Positions 1 through 11,200 of a stretch of DNA of 64,000 bases are shown piece by piece. A program made the translations under genes and the position numbers. Within the stretch, counting starts at the first letter, position 1. Each line of letters begins with the position of its first letter. The stretch spans positions 1 through 64,000 of the forward strand of contig NZ_LQIS01000005.1 of the NCBI RefSeq assembly GCF_001499905.1, given 5' to 3'. Source of the DNA: Mycobacterium sp. GA-1285. Its GTDB lineage: Bacteria > Actinomycetota > Actinomycetes > Mycobacteriales > Mycobacteriaceae. The notes under the pieces were generated by a model that did no database searches, was not told the origin of the DNA, and saw only the letters and a list, made by a program, of their open reading frames with translations.

Positions 1-89
1 TTCTAAAGCCTTCTGCCGCTCTTCGAACAAAACGCCCCCGGGAAGAGACCGGGGGCGTTTTGTTCGAAGAGCGGCAGAAGGCTTTAGAA
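1..89. terminator. Perfect inverted repeat with terminator-like core at the fadE5 3' end
   Basis: Bases 1-40 are the exact reverse complement of 50-89, with a 9-nt loop at 41-49. The inner part (about 29-61) is a GC-rich stem, CGCCCCCG/CGGGGGCG, flanked by A and T runs, as expected of a bidirectional intrinsic terminator. The outer arm contains the last codons and TAA stop of fadE5 (84-86), so the symmetry extends into coding sequence. By symmetry the left arm would place a TAA at 4-6 for a gene arriving from the left. Because the repeat starts exactly at base 1, a fold-back artefact at a contig end cannot be excluded. Confidence 0.75.
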
Positions 90-1919
90 CGCCGCCTCGT
101 CGAGTTCCATCACGTCGTTGTCGAGGTTCTCGATGATCTGACGCGTGCTGGTGAGCATCGGCAGGAAGTTCTTCGCGAAGAACGACGCCACCGCGACCTT
201 GCCCTCGTAGAAGGCGCGGTCGTCGCCGCTGGCACCCGCGTCGAGCTTGTCGACGGCCACGGCGGCGTGCTGCTGCAGCAGCCAGCCGATGACCAGATCG
301 CCGACGCTCATCAGGAAGCGCACCGAGCCCAGGCCGACCTTGTACAGCTCGGTCGGGTTCTCCTGCGCGGCCATCAGGTAGCCAGTGAGCGAGGCGGCCA
401 TCGCCTGGACGTCCTCCAGCGCGGTCGCCAGTAGGGCACGCTCGGCCTTGAGGCGGCCGTTGCCCGACTCGTTCTTGACGAACTGCTCGATCTGGCCGGC
501 CACGTACGCCAACGCCTGGCCCTTGTCGCGGACGATCTTGCGGAAGAAGAAGTCCTGCGCCTGGATGGCCGTGGTGCCCTCGTAGAGCGAGTCGATCTTG
601 GCGTCGCGGATGTACTGCTCGATCGGGTAGTCCTGCAGGAAGCCCGAACCACCAAGGGTCTGCAGGCTCTCGGTGAGCTTGGCGTAGGCCTGCTCGGAGC
701 CGACACCCTTGACGATCGGCAGCATCAGGTCGTTGACCCTGACCGCCAGCTCGGGGTCGACATCGTGCACAGCCTTGGCCACCGCGGAATCCTGGAATGT
801 CGCGGTGTACAGGTACAGCGCGCGCAGCCCCTCGGCGTAAGCCTTCTGGGTCATCAGCGAACGACGCACGTCGGGGTGGTGGGTGATCGTCACGCGCGGA
901 GCCGTCTTGTCGGTCATCTGCGTCATGTCGGCGCCCTGCACCCGCTCCTTGGCATACTCGAGCGCGTTGAGGTAGCCGGTCGACAGCGTGGCAATAGCCT
1001 TGGTGCCCACCATCATTCGGGCCTGCTCGATGACCTCGAACATCTGCGCGATGCCGTTGTGCACCTCGCCGACCAGCCAGCCCACAGCGGGAACACCGTG
1101 CTGCCCGAACGACAGCTCGCAGGTTGCGGAGACCTTCAGGCCCATCTTGTGCTCGACGTTGGTGACGAACACACCATTGCGCTCGCCGGGCTCACCCGTC
1201 TCGGGGTCGAAGTGGAACTTCGGCACGAAGAACAACGACAGGCCCTTGGTGCCGGGTCCGGCGCCCTCGGGGCGAGCCAGCACCAGGTGCATGATGTTCT
1301 CGCCGAGATCGTCGGCGTCACCGGAGGTGATGAAGCGCTTCACGCCCTCGATATGCCAGGTGCCGTCGGGCTGCTGCACGGCCTTGGTGCGGCCGGCGCC
1401 CACATCCGAGCCGGCGTCGGGCTCGGTGAGCACCATCGTCGAGGTCCAGCCACGTTCCGCGGCCAGCACGGCCCACTTCTTCTGCTCCTCGGTGGCCTGG
1501 TTGTAGAAGATCTGCGCGAAGCCGGCGCCCATCGCGTACATATAGACGGCGGGGTTGGCGCCCAGCACATGCTCGACCAGAGCCCACTGCAGGGCCCGCG
1601 GCATCGGCATTCCGCCGAGTTCCTCCAAAACGCCGATCTTGTCCCAGCCCCCGTCGACCAGCGCGCGCACCGACTTCTTGAATGACTCCGGGAGGGTCAC
1701 CGTGTGCGTATTGGGGTCGAAGACAGGCGGATTGCGGTCGGCGTCGGAAAACGACTCGCCGATCGGGCCCTCAGCCAACCGCGCGATCTCGCCGAGCATC
1801 TCGCGTGCGGTGTCGACGTCCAGGTCGGCGTAGTCACCCTCGCCCAGCGCCTTGTCAACGCCGAAGACCTCGAACAGGTTGAACACCTGGTCCCGAACGT
1901 TGCTCTTATAGTGGCTCAC
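84..1919 (-). CDS. fadE5: Acyl-CoA dehydrogenase FadE5
   Basis: This 611-aa protein is a FAD-dependent acyl-CoA dehydrogenase that introduces the alpha-beta double bond in fatty acyl-CoA. The length equals that of M. tuberculosis FadE5 (Rv0244c). The acyl-CoA dehydrogenase signature [13 protein letters not shown] lies at about residues 162-174, and the catalytic glutamate is Glu447 in SLYEGTTA. The long C-terminal extension ends in DEAAF, inside the inverted repeat. The GTG start at 1919 follows GAGGAGGAATC, a good Shine-Dalgarno sequence. FadE5 lies next to the trehalose polyphleate genes in M. smegmatis too, but its role there is not shown by sequence. The intergenic region to the PKS (1920-2210) carries a candidate operator. 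Confidence 0.95.
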   Translation of the reverse strand: MSHYKSNVRDQVFNLFEVFGVDKALGEGDYADLDVDTAREMLGEIARLAEGPIGESFSDADRNPPVFDPNTHTVTLPESFKKSVRALVDGGWDKIGVLEELGGMPMPRALQWALVEHVLGANPAVYMYAMGAGFAQIFYNQATEEQKKWAVLAAERGWTSTMVLTEPDAGSDVGAGRTKAVQQPDGTWHIEGVKRFITSGDADDLGENIMHLVLARPEGAGPGTKGLSLFFVPKFHFDPETGEPGERNGVFVTNVEHKMGLKVSATCELSFGQHGVPAVGWLVGEVHNGIAQMFEVIEQARMMVGTKAIATLSTGYLNALEYAKERVQGADMTQMTDKTAPRVTITHHPDVRRSLMTQKAYAEGLRALYLYTATFQDSAVAKAVHDVDPELAVRVNDLMLPIVKGVGSEQAYAKLTESLQTLGGSGFLQDYPIEQYIRDAKIDSLYEGTTAIQAQDFFFRKIVRDKGQALAYVAGQIEQFVKNESGNGRLKAERALLATALEDVQAMAASLTGYLMAAQENPTELYKVGLGSVRFLMSVGDLVIGWLLQQHAAVAVDKLDAGASGDDRAFYEGKVAVASFFAKNFLPMLTSTRQIIENLDNDVMELDEAAF

Positions 1920-1969
1920 GATTCCTCCTCGATGAGACGGCCACTGTCGGTTGGGTACTTTTTGCTTAA

Positions 1970-2011
1970 GTTACCCACCAGTAACTGCCCGAACTATACC
2001 CATCAGTAACT
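1970..2011. promoter_or_regulatory. Candidate operator upstream of fadE5 (two 15-bp direct repeats)
   Basis: TACCCACCAGTAACT (1972-1986) recurs as TACCCATCAGTAACT (1997-2011), one mismatch, 25 bp apart. The first copy is also dyadic: GTTAC-CCACCA-GTAAC at 1970-1985. The pair lies about 50-90 bp upstream of the fadE5 GTG in the 291-bp gap before the PKS stop codon; nothing else recognisable is in that gap. A TetR-type repressor site is a reasonable reading, but the regulator is not identified. Confidence 0.45.
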
Positions 2012-2210
2012 TCAACTCAAACCACGTCGAAACAATTTCCGCCGGCTAACTAACCGACGGGTTGGTCGGGGACCGGAAATCCGCAGCTTGCAGCCTTCTG
2101 ACCGGGTGTTTCGGCGCAATGTGAGAATCGTCACGCGGTCCCCGAGAACGGGTTTTGCGGTGCCGCTAGCGCTCCTCCGAGGTCCGGGCGCAGCGCCGGG
2201 CCGACTGAGT

Positions 2211-5200
2211 TCAGTCTCCGCCCGGTTCGGCCGCAAGCACGGTTTGGGGCACGCTTTCCTCGGGCGCATCGGCGTCGGGCAGCTGACCGACGAGGTACTC
2301 GGCGAGCCCGCCGATGGTCGGGTAGTCGAACACCGCCGTCGCGTTGATGGTGAACGCGCCGCCGAACTGACTGTGCAGCCGGTTGCGCAGCTCGATCGCC
2401 ATCAGAGAATCCGTTCCGAGATCCAAGAAGCGACTGGTCGCTGCGGGCGGCTGCGCCAGCCGCAGGAAGTTTTGAACCTCGCGCTGAAGGAACTCGGTGA
2501 CGAAGCCCGCCCGCTGCGGCACCGGGATCTCCTGCAACTGGCGGAGCAGCTCACTGTCGCCGGTCACCTCTCCCTCGGGGCGAGGCAGGACGAGATCGAG
2601 GATCGGGGGCCGGGCCGCGCCCAACAGCTTCGCGGCTCGTTGCCAGTTGGCTTTGACGATCGTTGCCTGTCCAGTGCCGTTCGCGACCACCTCGGCCAGT
2701 GCACTCAGCGCCGTCGACGGTTCCAACGGCACCAGGCCCTGCGCGTTGAGGTTGGCGCGCACGGCTTCCGAGGACGCCATCCCGCCATCGGACCACGGCC
2801 CGAAGTTGAGACCCGTGGCCGGCAATCCCGCCGCACGACGCCTCGCGACCAAGCCGTCGAGCAGCGCATTGGCCGTCGCGTAGTTGGCCTGCCCAGGTGA
2901 TCCGAAGATGCTGGACACCGACGATGACACGATGAAGAAGTCGAGATCGTCGGCTTGTGTCAACCGGTCCAAGTGGCAGGCGCCGAAAGCCTTGGGCCGC
3001 AACGTAGTCCGGAAACGGCCGATTTCCTGCTGGGATAGCAGGGCATCGTCGAGCACCCCAGCCAGGTGCGCCACACCGGCCAGCGGCGGCAGATCCGCGC
3101 GGATCCGATCGAGCAGCCCCGCCACCTCCTCCTCGTCGCCGACGTCGGCGGGGAAGGTGTGGATGCGGCACTTGTAGCGTTCGGTAATCTCGTCAATCGT
3201 GCGCTGCGCAGCCGCGTCGGCTTCGCGACGGCTGGTCAGGACGATGTCGCCGGCTCCCAGTTGCGCCAGGTGCGCCGCCATGCGCAGACCGATCGCCCCG
3301 AGTCCGCCGGTGACCAGATAGCTCCGATTCGGCTTCGGTTGCAACGGGTTCGGAATCTGTAGCACGATCTTGCCGATGTGGCGCGCCTGCTGCATGCGGC
3401 GAAACGCGGCCCTTGCCTCGGTGATCGGGTAGATCTCGGCGGGCAGCGGCTTCCACTCGCGGCTGGCCATCCCGTCCGAGACTTCGGTCAGCAAGCGCTT
3501 GACGTGGTCGGGATTCTGCAGAGCGGTCATATCCAACGCGATGATCTCGTACGCGATATCGGGTCGAGTCGCCGCCATCTGCTCGGGCGTCCAAATGTCG
3601 CGCTTGGCGATCTCGGCGAAGCGCCCGTTGTGGGCGGTGGCCCGCACGGTGGCTTCGAGGAATCCCTCATTGGTCAAGCTGTTGAGAACGACATCGACTC
3701 CAGCACCGTCGGTGTCCGCCAATATTTGATCGGCGAAATCCGTTGTACGCGAGTCGTAGACGTACTTCACGCCCATCTTGCGCAGTGTCGAGCGCTTGTA
3801 CTTGCTGGCGGTTGCGAAGACGACGGCGCCGTGTTGCTGCGCCATCTGGACCGCGTATAGGCCGACGCCACCGCTTGCTGCGTGAATGAGCACGCGGTCG
3901 CCTGCTTTCAACTGCGCCCAGTCGAACGCGAGCCGAACCGTCAGCGCCGCGGCGGGAATGGTCGCCGCCGCAACCGCGTCCAGGCCCTTGGGAATTGGTG
4001 CCACCAACTGGAGCGGGACATTGAACCGGCTGCAGAATGCGCCCTGCATGAACCCGTAGACGCGCTGGCCGACTTCAATGCCTGTGACTCCGTCACCCAG
4101 CTGCGTGACGATGCCGGCGAAGTCGCCACCGATGGGTCCGGGGTCACCGGGGTAGAGGCCCAGCACATTGAGCACATCTCGGAAGTTGAGGCCCGCGGCC
4201 TCGACCTGGACTTGCACGTAGCCTTCGCCGGGCGGCGGAACGTCGGCCTCGGTCAACCGCAGATTGTCGATCGCGCCGCGTTCGGTGGGCGCAAGGATGT
4301 AGTCGGATGAGCGCGGCACGGTGAGGTGACCGCTGCGCGCCCAGGGCAACAACCGCGAGGCAAGTAATTTCCCTTGTCGCAGCGCCAGTTCCGGTTCGTC
4401 GATCGGCTTGGCCAACAGGCTCACCAGTACGCGCACAGCCTCCGGTGATCCGTCGCCGTCGACCAGTTTGCAGCGCAGCGCTGGTTCCTCGTTGATCACG
4501 GTGCGCCCAAAGCCCCACAACGCAGCTTGCACAGGGTCGACCGGCTCGCCCGACTCGGTGGCCACTGCCCGCTCGGTGACGATCCACATGCCACCCGGAA
4601 GTTTCACGCCCTCCTTCCCCGAACCACCTTGCACCGCGTGCACAGCGCTGAGGAGATTGACGATCTCGGCTTCGAGCCGCGCGACGATCTCGGCGCTCGA
4701 CTCGTCGGTCTGGGGTACGGTTGCACGCCAGACAACCCCGGAGAATCCGACGCCGCGGTCATACGCGTCCAACAGCAACGCTCCCAACGTCGCCGAATCG
4801 GTGGTCCGGTCGAAGGGGATGCAACCGGGCACCGTGCTGGCCAGTTCGTCGAAACCGGCGATCAACCAAGTGCCGTTTGTCGGGGCGGCGTCGTCACTCA
4901 GCGGCGGTAGCGGCACCTCGTGCCAGCCAAGGGTATAAAGCAGTCGGGTGACATCCCCACCAAGGCCGCGAAGCAGCGCTTCGCGCGGTGCGCGTTTGAC
5001 AGTGAATTCACGGATTCCCCCCAGTAGCCGGCCATCCCGATCGACGAAATCCAAATCGAAGACTTGTGTTTCATTGTCGACACCGCTGGCGTGCCACTTC
5101 GCCCTGCAGTAGAACCTGCGGGGGATTCGCTCGTTCAGCCAGACCTGTCCGTACCGCAGTGGGAGGAACATGTCGTTGACGCCTCGTTCGAGTGCGAGGT

Positions 5201-8200
5201 GTGACGGGAACGCCGGGAAGGTGACGCCGGTGCACAGATCCATCAGCACCGGATGCATCGGCTCGGTCCCGAGGTGATCGGTGAGATCCTCGCCGACGAG
5301 GATGTCGCCGATCGCCTCACCTTCACCGACCCAGAGCGACTTGAGGGAACTGGACCAGGTGGGTCCCCACACGAGTTCCGCATCGGCGAAGGTTTCGAAC
5401 AAGTCTTGTGTTCGCATGCGGCCCAGTCGCTCGACCGCTTCGCTGATCGGCTCCTCGCTCTGCGAGACCGGCTCGTCGGTGGCAGTGGGATCAGTTCCCA
5501 CGACGGTCCCGTCGGCGTTGAGCGACCATTCGGCATCACGAACCCCGAAGGGGCGACTATGAAGTGTGAAGCTCAGTTCGCCGTCGTTGTCGAGCGGATG
5601 CAGCGTCAACTGTACTTCACGAGAGCTCTTGTCAGGCAGGATGATCGGTTCATAGAAGAAGATGTCCTTCGCCCGGTTCGGCGCGCCGACGGCGGCCAGG
5701 ACCATCGCCACATACGTGGCACCGGGAACCACCACCGTCCCGTAGATGACATGATCGGACAACCAAGGCTGCGACTTGACCGACAGCCTGGTGGTGTATA
5801 CGGAGTCGCCCGAGGCGAGATCCTTCGCGCTTCCCAGTAATCCGGAAACCGCCGGGCCGTCCACGGTGATACCAGACGTCTTGGGCCAGAAGCGGCGGCG
5901 CTGGAACGGATATGTGGGTAGTTCGACTCTGCTGGAGCGCTGACGATGCAGCGCCGCGAAATCGAGGCGGTGGCCACCGACGTAAGCCGAGGCCAGCCCC
6001 TCGGCGATCTGGCGTCGGTCGTCAATACCTTTGCGCAGCGAGACCACCGCCCGCGGCGCCGGCATATGTTCCGGCCAGACCTGCACCGCGGCGCCGGTCA
6101 GCACCGGTTGCGGACCGATCTCCATCAACACCGAGCAGCCGAGCGCGGCTACGGTGCGTACACTTTCGGCGAATTGCACCGGCTGGCGGGAGTGTCGCCG
6201 CCAGTACTGAGCGTCGAGCGGAGTCTGTGGTGTAAGCACGGCACCCGTGCGGTTGCATACCAGCGGAAGCGTCGGAGCGGCGAACTGCAATTGCTCGGCG
6301 TATGACTGGAATTCACCGAGTACGGGATCTAACAGTTCGGAGTGGAAGGCGTGGCTGGTGTCGAGCCAGGTGCAGCGGATTCCTTCGTCACTGATTTTGG
6401 CGACTATTTGTTCGAGATCCTCGCCGGGGCCAGAAAGTACAGTGTTCGGCCCGTTGTAGGCACCGACTGACACCCGGGGGAAGTCGCCGGCGATTTCCTC
6501 GACGAGCTTCGCGTCGGTGAATATCGCCACCATGCGCCCGCCTTCGGGAAGGCTCCCGAACAACCGGCCGCGCTCAGCCATCAACCTCGCCCCGTCCTCC
6601 AGGCTGAACACCCCTGCCACACAAGCCGCGGCGTACTGCCCGACGCTGTGGCCGAGGACGACGTCAGGCTCGACGCCCCACGACTGCCACAAGCGGGCAA
6701 GGCCCATCTCGACGGCGAAAAGTGCCGGTTGCGCAAACGACGTGTGCTGCAACACTTGTGCATCGTCACGGTTGGTGGAAAAGACGACATCCAGTAACGA
6801 GCGCGGAAGCATACCGTCAACCGCATCTGCGCAACGTCTCACCGTTTCGGCGAAAACCGGCTCAGCATCGAATAACTCGCGCGCCATACCCGGATACTGG
6901 CTGCCCTGCCCCGTGAACAACCACGCAGTGGTCGGGCGATCGGCGCACTCGCCGCGCAACAAACCGGGGCGCTGTCGGTTCTCCGCCAACTCGGCCAGGC
7001 CCTCGCGGGCGCTCTGAACCGAATCGACGACCAGCGCGGCGCGATGCTCGAAGTGGGAACGGCACGTACCCGCGGTGAGGCACACGTCGGCGAGGTCGGC
7101 GGTCGAATTCCTCTCGAACCAAGCGCCATATCGCTGGGCCAACGCGATCAGCGCTTCGGGTGACCGCGCAGACAGCGTCAGTACGTGGACCGGCTGCTCA
7201 CCCGCGGCGGTCTGCGGGGAATCTTCAGTCGCCATGCCTGCCGAGTCTTCAGCGCGCTCGGTCGCTGGCGCCTCCTCGATCAGTACATGCGCATTGGTGC
7301 CGGTGAACCCGAAGGAGCTCACGCCGGCGCGGCGCGGCCTGCCGTTGGTCTGCCACGGAATCGTCTCGTCGACGACGCGGACCGGCAATGAGCCCCAAGG
7401 GATATGCGGTGAAGGGTTGTCGAAGTGCAGGCTCCGCGGTAGCAGTCCATTCTGCAGCGATAGAACGACCTTGATCAGACCTGCGGACCCCGACGCTGAT
7501 TCGAGGTGACCGACGTTGGTCTTCACCGATCCCATCAGCAGTGGTCGGTTCGGGTCGCGCCCGGCGCCGTAGGCGGCTGCCGCCGCCTGCACCTCGATCG
7601 GATCACCCAGCGGTGTGCCGGTCCCGTGCGCCTCGAGGTAGTCGACATCACCACCCGCCACTCCGGCACGAGCTAACACGGCATCGATAAGCCGTTGCTG
7701 TGCGCCACCGTTGGGCACGGTCAGCCCGCTGGAAGCGCCGTCCTGATTGACACCGCTGCCGGAGATCACCGCATGTACTCGGTCGCCATCGCGGACCGCG
7801 TCGCTCAACCGCTTCAGCACGAGAATGCCGCAGCCTTCACTGCGCACATACCCGTCTGCTGAAGCGTCGAAGGTCTTGCACCGCCCGACGGGAGAAAGCA
7901 TCCTGGCGCGAGATGCGGCGATCACCGTCACCGGGCTCAACAAGACGTTCACTCCGCCGGCCAACGCCATATCGCAATCACCCGCGTGCAATGCCTGGCA
8001 CGCCTGGTGGACGGCCACCAACGCCGAACTACATGCGGTGTCTACCGCGACAGCCGGTCCCTCGAGTCCGAGGGCGAAGGCGACGCGACCAGAAACGGCG
8101 TTGAGCGCGTTGCCGGTGATGAAGTACGGCTCGATTTTGTCGACCGACTCGGAGGACAGCAGGTGCGCGTACTCATTGGCCGCGACGCCCATGAAGATGC

Positions 8201-11200
8201 CGGTCCGGCTGCCCCGCAACGCGGACGGCGCGTATCCGGCTCGCTCCAGTCCCTCCCACGCCGTTTCGAGCGTCAGGCGCTGCTGCGGCTCGATCCAAAC
8301 GGCCTCACGCGGGGATATGCCAAAGAATTCGGGATCGAATCCGTCGATCTCGTCGAGGAACCCACCGAAGCGCGAGTAGATCTTGCCCGGAGCCTCGGGA
8401 TCGGGGTCGTAGAACTCGTCGATGTCGTAGCGGTCCTCCGGGACCTCCCGGATCGCATCCACACCGCCCGACAGCAATTCCCAGAAAGCCTCGGGATCCG
8501 GCGCAGCGGGGAAACGGCACGACACTGCGACGATGGCGATCGGTTCGTCGGTACGCGTCACGGCTGAGGCAACCGGCGATGCGGCAGCAGCTTGCTCAGT
8601 GAGGCCAAGTACATCGCCGAGTAGGTACTCGACGACATCGGACAGACGAGGGTGATCCATGACGAGCGTGATCGGAATCTCATGACCTACAGCCTGTTCG
8701 ATGCGTCTGCGCAACTCGACGGCCATCAGCGAATCCATGCCGAGGTCGAAGAAACCCGCGTCTTCGCGTATCTGGGCGGCGTCTACCCGCGTCACCTCTG
8801 CTACCGCGCCACGAAGGTAGTCGCTCACGAGCTTCCTGCGCTGCTGCACCGGAGCGTTGATCAACTGCTCGACGAATTGAGTGTTGCCAGAAGGCAACAC
8901 AGCCTGCGCCGACAGCTCGGTCGGCACCTCGTCTTCCAAATGGGCCAGAAACGCCCGTTTCCCCGTCTGGTGGTAGAGCGGCAGGAACCGCGCCCAATCG
9001 ATCCGGGCCACAACTCCTTGTGCGGCTGAAGCTGAGACGACATCGGAAAGACCCGCCAGTGCATCGGCGGGCGACAGAGTCTTCACCCCGCGCTGATCCA
9101 ATCGTGCGCGGGACTCCGCGTCGGCCATTCCTGCCGACCACGGACCGAAGTTGACGCTGGACCCGCAGATCCCCCGCTCACGCATACGCCATGCCAGCCC
9201 GTCAAGGAAGGCGTTCGCCGCACCGTACGCGGTCTGGCCGTATCCGCCCCACACCGACGCGATCGACGAGGTGCTGATGAAGAAGTCGAGTCGGAGGTCA
9301 ACCGCTGCTTCGCTCAGATGCCAGGCACCCCAGACCTTTCCCGCAAACACACGGTCGACTTCGGCTTGCAGGGTTTCGAAGTCAGCGTCGCTCAGGGGAG
9401 TGGTGCCGACCTCTCCCGCTGCATGGACGATTCCGGCCAGGGGCGGGCCCTCGGCGCGCACGGTGCTCAACAGGCTTGCAACGGCGTGGGCATCGGCAAC
9501 GTCGGCGGCGACGACGCGGATTTCGCAACCGTGACGTTCACTCAAAGCGTCGATGCGACGCTGAACGGCGTCGTTGGGAACGCGTCGGCTGGTCAGTACC
9601 AGGTGCGTCGCGCCGTGTGTAGCGAAGTATCCGGCGATCTCCAGTCCTATTGCACCGAGGCCGCCGGTAATCAGGTACGTCGCTCCGTTGCGCAGTGTCA
9701 TCGGTACACCACTCGGCTGATCGGCCCGCCGGACCAGGCGTGGAACAAAATCCCCATCGTCACGCAGCGCAAGTTGGTCGTTCCTGGCCGTGGAATTGGT
9801 CGACGTCAGAATCCGATTCACCAACCGAGACCAATCGTCGGCCCGGATCTCCCTGCCGGGCGGCAGGTCCGCCAGCCCGCCCCAAACTTGTGGCAGCTCC
9901 AGCGCTGCCGCGCGACCGAATCCCCATAGACAACTCTGATCCGGCGCCACTGCGTCCCCGTCGATGACTCGCTGGGCGCCCCTGGTCACCAGCCAGATGG
10001 GTGCGCGTAGTCCCGACGCGACCACCGCGCGAAAGAGTCGCCGTGTTCCGCCCAGGACGCGATGTTGCATCCGCTGCAGTGACTCCATCGACGGTGACTC
10101 GGCAGTCGGGACATACATGACACGGAGCGGTGGATGTTCCTCCGCCGCAGCGCGTAACTCCTGCAGGAGGCGTTCCTCGTCGGTGTCGGATAGAGGTAGC
10201 GTGGCGATCCGACAGCGGTGGCCGTCTGCGCTCAGCGCGTCGATCAGAGGCTGGACGGGGTCAGAGTCGTCAGTGATGAGGAGCCAACTGCAACCTGGAG
10301 CGGCTTCCGCGGTGGGACTGGCCGTAGTTGCCTTCTCCCAGCGCACCTCGTAGCGATCATCGGTGATTGAATGAGTCGCTCGTTGTCGGTTATGTTGTGC
10401 CGCAAGCCTGTTCAGTACATCGACGGTTTGCTGGTCGTCATTCGCGCCGTCGAGTAGGGCCGCCAGTTCTTCGATTCGGCCGTCTTCGAGAAGGCGCACC
10501 GCTTCGGTGCGGGGTCCCTCGACGTTCTGTCGTAGGTTGGGGCGCTCACGATTGTCTCGATACCAGTAATCGCGGTGCTCGAACGGATAGAGGGGCAGAT
10601 CGACCTTCCGAGCACGCGGCTGTTTCAATGCGTCGAAGTCGAGCAGGTGGCCCGAGACATAGGCGTCGGCAACCGCTTCGGTGATCTGTCGGTGGTCGGC
10701 GGTGTTCTCTCGGAGAGACGCGATCACCCGCGGTGCGGTGGACGGATTCGGCCACGCTCCCAGCGCCGTGGCGGTAAGCACTGGTCGCGGTCCGATCTCG
10801 AGCAGCACCTTGCAGTTCTGATCGGCAAGGGTGCGAACGCTTTTGGCGAACTCGACGGGTTGGCGCGCATGACGGCGCCAGTAGCTGCCATCCAGCTTCA
10901 CGCTCCTGCCGAGCGCAACACCGGTGCGATTGTCGATCAGAATCCTCTGCGGGGGATTGAACTGGAACTGCTGCGCGAACGCCTCGAAATCGTCGAGGAT
11001 TGGCTCGAGCAGAGCCGAGTGGAACGCGTGACTGGTCTCGAGCCAGTCGCACCGGACACCATCGGCCGTCAGTCCAGCCACAGCCTTCTCCAGATCCTCC
11101 GCAGGACCGGACAACACGGTGTTCGTACCGTTGTATGCGGCGACAGACAGACTTGGGAACTCATCGGTCCGACTCTCGACACGATCGGCGTCGGTGAAGA

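Noticed and set aside
2088..2900. 270-aa plus-strand frame at the PKS 3' end
   Set aside because: Mostly antisense to the second ACP and KR of the PKS; no domain.
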